A stretch of 64,000 bases of DNA from an uncultured Lachnospiraceae bacterium. GTDB taxonomy: Bacteria; Bacillota; Clostridia; Lachnospirales; Lachnospiraceae. Of this stretch, positions 58,805 through 64,000 are shown piece after piece (positions within the stretch are counted from its first letter, which is position 1; each line of letters begins with the position of its first letter). The stretch is from NCBI GenBank assembly GCA_900317555.1, contig ONHF01000016.1:1-64000 (forward strand). The letters are read 5' to 3'. The translations under genes and the position numbers were made by a program. A model generated the notes under the pieces. It did no database searches, was not told the DNA's origin, and was given only the letters and a program-made list of their open reading frames with translations.

Positions 58805-61342
58805 ATGAAAGTTTGCTATCGCGCGGGAACCGTGACGCAGGAAAACGGCATAGCACACATCCAAACCAATGCGGTGGAAATCCGTGTGCTTTTTCTGACA
58901 GATGACATTGTCCGCATCCGTGCCGGATTTGACGGGGACTGGGACGAGGCTTCCTACAGCCTTGCCATGACGGCATGGGATTCCAGAACCGATGAGCTTT
59001 TGAAAGATTACAGAAAGAGAGTAGAGCTCTCGCCATTAGCTGTTACAGATGGCGAGGACCGCGCAGTCATTCAGGGAAGGCGGCTCAGGGTCGTTGTCGA
59101 GAAAAAACCGATGCGCCTTCTGGTCTTCGATCAGGACGGATCGCTCCTGCACGCGGACATTCCGGATCTTGCCTACCGGCAGGATTCGAACGGCAGACGG
59201 ATTCACAGCTGTCAGATTGAGGCGGAGGATTGTTTTTACGGATTTGGAGAAAAGTCCGGAGAAATCAACAAAGCAGAAAAGTTCATGAACATGGCGCCCG
59301 GCGACGCGATGGGATATAACCCGAAGGAAACAGACTCGCTGTACAAGCATATCCCGTTTTACATCCGCCTGAACCGGACATCCAGACAGGCGGTCGGCTA
59401 TTTCTACCACTGCACGGCGGAATGCGACTTTAACATGGGCAGGGAGAAGAGAAACTACTGGCACCGCTACGCAAGCTTCCGCGCGGATGCCGGAGATATT
59501 GATCTGTTCCTGATCGCGGGACCTTCCATGAAAGACGTCATCCGGCGGTATACGGATTTGACGGGCAAGTCTGTTTTGCTCCCGAAGGCGGCGCTCGGCT
59601 ACCTTGGCAGCTCGATGTACTATCCGGAACTGCCTAAAGACAGCGACGACGCGGTGCTCGAATTCATCGACACGACAAAAGAAGAAGGAATCCCGGTGGA
59701 CGGCTTCCAGCTTTCGTCCGGCTACTGCGCGGTCGAGACCGAGCAGGGCATCAAACGCTGCTCGTTTACATGGAATAACACCAGATTCAAGGATCCTGCG
59801 GCGTGGTTTGCAGCGATGAAAGAGCGCGGCATCACAGTTTCGCCGAACATCAAGCCCGGCATGCTCCTGGTGCATCCTCTGCTTGAAGAGATGAAAGCAA
59901 AAGACATGTTCATCAAGGCATCCGACGATAACCCCTGCGACGAAGGCCCCGCAAAGGGACTCGGCATCGGAACGTGGTGGGGCGGTCCCGGTGTTTTTGT
60001 GGACTTTACGAAGCCTTCCACAAGAAAATACTGGAAAGAATACATCACAGAACATCTCCTGAAATACGGCTGCGAGTCCATCTGGAACGACAACTGCGAA
60101 TATGACAGCTGTGTGGATAAGGATGAGAAGGTTTATTTTGAGGGGAAAGGCGGTACAATCGGAAATCTCAAGCCGGTCATGAGCAACATCATGTGTCAGC
60201 TTTCGAATGAGGCGATCGAAGAGTACAATCCGAAGATCCGTCCGTTCTCGGTATGCCGCTCCGGACACGCCGGAATTCAGCGCTACGCGCAGGTATGGAC
60301 CGGTGACAACCTGACCTGCTGGGAAGCGCTGAAATACAATATCGCGACGATGCTGGGCATGGGACTTTCGGGCGTTGCGAATATCGGCTCTGACGTGGGC
60401 GGCTTCTACGGACCGGCGCCCGAAGAAGAGCTGTTTGTCAGATGGGTGCAGAACGGGATCTTCATGCCCCGTTTCTCGATTCATTCGACGAACACGGACA
60501 ACACGGTCACCGAGCCGTGGATGTACAGCAATCAGAAGCAGACAATCCGCGACGCGATTTCGTTCCGCTACCGCCTGAGCCCGTACCTGTACTCGCTCGA
60601 GTACCGCGCACATACGAGCGGCCTTCCGATCATGGAGGCCATGTTCCTCGCGTTCCAGAACGACCCCGTGACATATGACGAAGGCGTGGATTTTATGCTC
60701 GGCGATAATCTTCTTGTTGCGAACGTGGTTGAAAAGGGCGCAAAGACGCGTACAGTCCGCTTCCCTGTGCCACAAAACAGCGCCGAGCGCTTCTACAACT
60801 TCTACACGAGAGAGCCGTATCAGCCCGGGGAAACCGTGGAGTTTCCGGTCGACATCACCAGCATCCCGCTCTTTGTAAGGAGCGGCGCGATTATTCCGAT
60901 GTCGGAAAATCAGCTGATGAACCTGACGACCGGGAAGGTGAAGGCGCTGCACATTCTGATGGCGCCGGATGTGGATTCCACGTTTACGATGTACGAAGAC
61001 GATGGAGTGTCGAATGCTTATGAAGACGGCGTTTTCCGCAAAACAGAAATCTCCGTCACAGCCGGCACCAGGACGATCATTTCCTTCCGTTCCGAAGGAA
61101 GCTATGCGTCAACGGTGGAGAAGATCCATCTGGATGCGATCCACAGAGAAAAGGCTCCGTTCTACGTGCAGATTGACGGACAGGAAATTCCTCATTTCCT
61201 GCACAGAAGAAAGTTTGAGGAAGCAGCATGCGGCTGGTATTACAGCCAGCGTCTGAAATCCGTCGAAGTCGTCTACCCGAATCCGAAGAAGGATCATGAG
61301 GTGCTGATTTCGTTCGAGCAGTTTGATTTAATCGGAATGTAA
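58805..61342 (+). CDS. GH31 alpha-glycosidase (alpha-xylosidase-like)
   Basis: The protein has 845 residues from the ATG after ACAAGGAGGATCTCA. The N-terminal beta-sandwich (about 1-240) precedes a (beta/alpha)8 barrel. The nucleophile Asp is in SIWNDNCEYD (about 426) and the acid/base Asp in WTGDNLTCWEALKYN (about 499), matching the spacing in YicI-type alpha-xylosidases. No signal peptide is present. With the GPH symporter, GH2 and GH43-like genes it suggests cytoplasmic breakdown of a mixed-linkage plant oligosaccharide such as xyloglucan fragments. Confidence 0.9.
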   Translation: MKVCYRAGTVTQENGIAHIQTNAVEIRVLFLTDDIVRIRAGFDGDWDEASYSLAMTAWDSRTDELLKDYRKRVELSPLAVTDGEDRAVIQGRRLRVVVEKKPMRLLVFDQDGSLLHADIPDLAYRQDSNGRRIHSCQIEAEDCFYGFGEKSGEINKAEKFMNMAPGDAMGYNPKETDSLYKHIPFYIRLNRTSRQAVGYFYHCTAECDFNMGREKRNYWHRYASFRADAGDIDLFLIAGPSMKDVIRRYTDLTGKSVLLPKAALGYLGSSMYYPELPKDSDDAVLEFIDTTKEEGIPVDGFQLSSGYCAVETEQGIKRCSFTWNNTRFKDPAAWFAAMKERGITVSPNIKPGMLLVHPLLEEMKAKDMFIKASDDNPCDEGPAKGLGIGTWWGGPGVFVDFTKPSTRKYWKEYITEHLLKYGCESIWNDNCEYDSCVDKDEKVYFEGKGGTIGNLKPVMSNIMCQLSNEAIEEYNPKIRPFSVCRSGHAGIQRYAQVWTGDNLTCWEALKYNIATMLGMGLSGVANIGSDVGGFYGPAPEEELFVRWVQNGIFMPRFSIHSTNTDNTVTEPWMYSNQKQTIRDAISFRYRLSPYLYSLEYRAHTSGLPIMEAMFLAFQNDPVTYDEGVDFMLGDNLLVANVVEKGAKTRTVRFPVPQNSAERFYNFYTREPYQPGETVEFPVDITSIPLFVRSGAIIPMSENQLMNLTTGKVKALHILMAPDVDSTFTMYEDDGVSNAYEDGVFRKTEISVTAGTRTIISFRSEGSYASTVEKIHLDAIHREKAPFYVQIDGQEIPHFLHRRKFEEAACGWYYSQRLKSVEVVYPNPKKDHEVLISFEQFDLIGM

Positions 61343-61350
61343 AGATGGCG

Positions 61351-61372
61351 GGCGCCGGCGGAAGCCGGCGCC
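61351..61372 (+). terminator. hairpin after the GH31 gene
   Basis: GGCGCCGGC and GCCGGCGCC pair perfectly around GGAA, followed by the T-rich TTACTTGTGTTT. A probable terminator. Confidence 0.65.
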
Positions 61373-61573
61373 TTACTTGTGTTTGCCCTGCCGCCAGCTG
61401 TGCCGCCTCGCGCAGCCACGCATTCCAACCGCAAGATATGTATAAAAATCGCCCATCAAGAGCTGAAAATGTAAAGCCTTGCGCAACGCCGCAGTGTAAA
61501 ATGCTTGCATAAAGCAATAAATTTTCGATTAATTTTCTTAAAAAGAAATAAACTGTGTGAAAAAGGAGTCAAC

Positions 61574-62125
61574 TTGAACAAAGCCAGGTATTCCTGCAGA
61601 ATGCAGCATACGCCGCATACAATTCAGGTTATGTTTTGTACGCAATATGACCAGTACCGGAAGAAACAGGAGTTTGCGATTATTGCGGCGGGGATCGTTC
61701 TGGTGGCGCTGGCGGTATTGCTGCCCGTGCCAAGAGCTCTGCGGATCCTTCTGCTTGCGTCAGGTGGCTGGGTCATTGTCAGCCGTAACTTTCCCGCGGT
61801 GATGCGGGCTTCGGATACTGTTGAAGCGAGAAAGAAGTCCGGTATGCAGCTTCCTGCATACCGCTATGAATTCTATGACGATCATCTGCGGCTGTCCGGC
61901 GAAGGCAGCATGGCAATTCCGTATGAGAGCATCGAACGGCTGGTGGAGGACAAGAAGTACTACTATCTGTTCACCGGGCCGGATACGGTCATGATGCTGG
62001 ACCGCGGGACGATTGGGAGCGAACCGGAAAATTTCCGGAAGTTTCTGCAGGAAAAGACCGGAAAAGAATTCAGAAGAGCAAGAAATCTCTTGCTGACAAC
62101 GCTGCGGGATCTGCTTGGGCAGTAG
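61574..62125 (+). CDS. YcxB-like membrane protein (paralogue)
   Basis: The protein has 183 residues. I choose the TTG at 61574 because AAGGAG lies at the right distance. It has two membrane helices (about 30-70) and a YcxB-type domain (PAYRYEFYDDHLRLSGEGSM, then IPYESIERLVEDKKYYYLFT). It parallels the protein at 12790-13446 in order and motifs, including a near-identical early MQHTP segment. Function unknown. Confidence 0.75.
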   Translation: MNKARYSCRMQHTPHTIQVMFCTQYDQYRKKQEFAIIAAGIVLVALAVLLPVPRALRILLLASGGWVIVSRNFPAVMRASDTVEARKKSGMQLPAYRYEFYDDHLRLSGEGSMAIPYESIERLVEDKKYYYLFTGPDTVMMLDRGTIGSEPENFRKFLQEKTGKEFRRARNLLLTTLRDLLGQ

Positions 62126-62371
62126 CGCGATCGCGGAGCGTTGGCGCATGAACCCTTGCCGGAGCGCCTTACGATCGCCAGCAGCTGCGCCGGCCGCTGC
62201 GCGCCGCACCGTGCGAACGTCCGGCAGGCATCGCGATCGCCCGGCCAAGCTGCACCGCGCCGGCTGCCCGGAAACCGGGCAAGGCGCCCGCGAACTCCGC
62301 GCCGCGCCCCACAAAAACGACAGTAACCTGATTCCGGAAGTCAGGTGAAGGAAATATAAGGAGGATAAGAT

Positions 62372-63397
62372 ATGAGACGATTCCAAATGGCGGCGCTCGC
62401 CATTGTAAGCGCCGCGATCGTTGGCCTGACAGGATGCGCGAACGCCACGCCTTCCGTCAACGCAAAAGGTGAGAAAATCACCAAGCTGAAAATCGGTCAT
62501 AACCTGGCCGAAGACCACGCGGTCAACATCGCGATCGAAGGAATGGCGGATGAAATCAAAGAAACATCCGGTGACACCGTGGAGATGCAGATCTACCCGA
62601 ATGGCATTCTGGGTTCCGAGACCGACATGATTCTGCAGATTCAGGCAGGCGCTCTGGACATGGCGAAGGTTTCCGCTTCGACATTGGGCAACTTCAGCAG
62701 CGAGTTTAACGCGTTTTCAGTGCCGTATGTTTTTGACGACAGGGATCACTTCTACAAGTTCATGGATTCGGACGCGGCGAAGGAAGTTTTCCAGTCCACA
62801 AGAGATCAGGGCTTCATCGCGCTGACATGGCTGGATTCCGGCGCGCGCTCTTTCTACACGGCAAAGAGAGCGATCCGCGAGCCTTCCGACCTCAAAGGCC
62901 TCAAGATCCGTACAATGGATTCCAAGATGGCCATTGATATGATGAAGGACCTCGGCGGCTCCGCAACGGTTATGGGCTACTCCGATATCTACACAGGACT
63001 GCAGCAGGGCGTCATCGACGGCGCGGAAAACAACATCACCGCCCTTCGTGACCACGGTGAAGTAAGCAAATATTACTGCTATGATGAGCACACAAGAATT
63101 CCGGATATTGTGATCATCTCTACGAAGGTATGGGACAGCCTGACACCTGAGCAGCAGGAAGAGCTGCAGACCGCCGCGAATAACATGACCGAACAGTACA
63201 AGAAGTCCTGGGCGGATTTCGAGGCACAGGTCAAGAAGGACGCCGAGACCAAGTTCCATGTGGAATTTGTGGAAGACGTCGACAAAGCAGCGTTCCAAAA
63301 GGCTTGCCAGCCGATCTACGACGAACTCAGGACTTCGGAGCCTGACTGCTACAAGGTTGTAGAAGCCATCCGCGGGATGGCGAACAGCGCGTCCTAA
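62372..63397 (+). CDS. TRAP transporter substrate-binding lipoprotein (DctP family)
   Basis: The protein has 341 residues. The lipobox VGLTGCA (Cys about 22) ends the signal. The DctP core follows: LKIGHNLAEDHAVNIAIEGM, then the conserved SGARSFYTAKRAIREPSDLK and GLKIRTMDSKM with its substrate-anchoring Arg, and YTGLQQGVIDGAENN. It is closer to the common dicarboxylate/sialic-acid type than the first TRAP protein. The start follows AAGGAGGATAAGAT. Confidence 0.92.
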   Translation: MRRFQMAALAIVSAAIVGLTGCANATPSVNAKGEKITKLKIGHNLAEDHAVNIAIEGMADEIKETSGDTVEMQIYPNGILGSETDMILQIQAGALDMAKVSASTLGNFSSEFNAFSVPYVFDDRDHFYKFMDSDAAKEVFQSTRDQGFIALTWLDSGARSFYTAKRAIREPSDLKGLKIRTMDSKMAIDMMKDLGGSATVMGYSDIYTGLQQGVIDGAENNITALRDHGEVSKYYCYDEHTRIPDIVIISTKVWDSLTPEQQEELQTAANNMTEQYKKSWADFEAQVKKDAETKFHVEFVEDVDKAAFQKACQPIYDELRTSEPDCYKVVEAIRGMANSAS

Positions 63398-63408
63398 GGA
63401 GGAACAGC

Positions 63409-63909
63409 ATGAAAAAGGTAAATAAAATTATCGACGGCGTGATGCGTTTCCTGATGGCAGTGTCCATGTTCGCGCTGATCGCAGGCGGTTTCTGGCAGAT
63501 TTTCTCAAGATGGATTCTGAAAAATCCCTCGACATTTACGGATGAATTTCTCCGCTATGTACTGATCTGGGCTTCGATGATCGGCTCGGCGTATTGCTTT
63601 TACACCGATCAGCATCTGGCACTGGACCTTTTGAAGAGCAAAACACACGGCATCGGAAAACTCATTCTGAATGTTTTCATTGAAGGCTGCGTTATGTTTT
63701 TCGTAATTTATGTCTTCATTCACGGCGGCATGATGCTTTCGAAATACAGCACGAACGCTTCTTCCGTTATGCACATCCCGTTCAAGGTGCTGTACGCGAT
63801 TCTTCCGGCATCAGGTATCATGATCGTTGCCGCAAGAGTGCTCAAGTACGTGGAATACCTGCTGGACTACCGCAGCGCAAAAGCTGAAAAGGAGGGAGCA
63901 AAGAAATGA
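63409..63909 (+). CDS. TRAP transporter small membrane subunit (DctQ)
   Basis: The protein has 166 residues and four membrane helices. FSRWILKNPSTFTDEFLRYV (about 30-49) and SAYCFYTDQHLALDLLKSKT (about 62-81) are the conserved DctQ segments. It starts 11 bases after dctP with GGAGGAACAGC and overlaps dctM by four bases. Confidence 0.9.
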   Translation: MKKVNKIIDGVMRFLMAVSMFALIAGGFWQIFSRWILKNPSTFTDEFLRYVLIWASMIGSAYCFYTDQHLALDLLKSKTHGIGKLILNVFIEGCVMFFVIYVFIHGGMMLSKYSTNASSVMHIPFKVLYAILPASGIMIVAARVLKYVEYLLDYRSAKAEKEGAKK

Positions 63910-64000
63910 TTGGTCAGTCTATCGCGATCCTGTTCGGATCCTTTTTCGTCCTTTTGTTCGCGGGCGTGCCGATCTCGGTTGGTATCGGCATTGCTTCGAT
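63906..64000 (+). CDS. TRAP transporter large permease (DctM), 5' part only
   Basis: The frame opens at the ATG overlapping the dctQ stop and reads MIGQSIAILFGSFFVLLFAG then VPISVGIGIAS up to the window edge. The first hydrophobic helix and the G-V-P-I-S-V-G-I-G motif are typical of DctM. The gene continues outside the window. Confidence 0.88.
   Translation, partial: MIGQSIAILFGSFFVLLFAGVPISVGIGIAS

Noticed and set aside
59036..60952. 638-codon minus-strand frame inside GH31
   Set aside because: The GH31 catalytic motifs are on the plus strand; the reverse frame is a codon-bias shadow.

Overview
The window looks like the chromosome of an anaerobic gut-type Firmicute, most likely of the class Clostridia (Lachnospiraceae-like). 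The evidence is strong purine-rich ribosome binding sites, clostridial-style lipoproteins with Ser/Ala-rich linkers, TRAP and GPH transporters, RpiR and AraC regulators, and aconitase X. Base composition changes along the window. The first 14 kb is lower in GC and full of accessory and decayed genes; the rest is a denser, more GC-rich catabolic region. There are no rRNA genes and no CRISPR arrays.

Region 1 (1-5.9 kb) is the right end of an integrated element. It carries a small HTH gene and a macro-domain (DarG-like) gene, then a two-gene ATPase plus TOPRIM/RloB-like pair with its own promoter and terminator. A protein of four tandem excisionase-type HTH domains and a Tn916-type tyrosine integrase follow. 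The element ends in perfect inverted repeats, a 13-bp direct repeat and the severed 3' half of a tRNA-Arg(CCT) gene, which is the probable attachment site.

Region 2 (5.9-11.3 kb) is the most unusual part and looks like an RNA repair/RNA quality-control locus. It holds a broken RNA ligase gene, a calcineurin-like phosphoesterase, a promoter-hairpin unit, and a first array of six tRNA or tRNA-like genes, several with abnormal arms. A DUF2828 protein (TROVE/Ro60-like ring plus vWA), a YkuK/DUF458 RNase H-fold protein and an XRE regulator come next, followed by a second array of five tRNAs. RNA and protein genes lie on one strand and are spaced closely enough to be co-transcribed. Region 3 (11.3-13.4 kb) is a decayed zone with repeats, hairpins and remnants of SMR and PPOX-family genes.

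Region 4 (14-22.5 kb) is a sugar-acid operon: TRAP transporter, AraC regulator, enolase-superfamily dehydratase, RraA-like protein, SDR dehydrogenase and beta-propeller lactonase. Region 5 (22.5-29.2 kb) holds a TetR/esterase pair with a clear operator, a MATE exporter, a split ThrE exporter, a TMEM175-like channel and an SDR. Region 6 (29.2-44.5 kb) is nitrogen and hydroxy-acid catabolism: hutD-hutI-hutF-hutU and an M20 amidohydrolase on the minus strand, an RpiR regulator, and aconitase X, an ABC uptake system, a LarA-family protein and asparaginase on the plus strand. Shared palindromes tie the hut, rpiR and ABC promoters together. Neither histidase nor a recognisable HutG is present.

Region 7 (44.5-64 kb) contains hydrolases, AraC regulators, a D-2-hydroxyacid dehydrogenase and a glycoside-use cluster (GPH symporter, GH2, GH43-like, two-component system, GH31). 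A second TRAP transporter runs off the window edge. Two inverted copies of a roughly 168-bp nested palindromic repeat bracket about 12 kb of this region.
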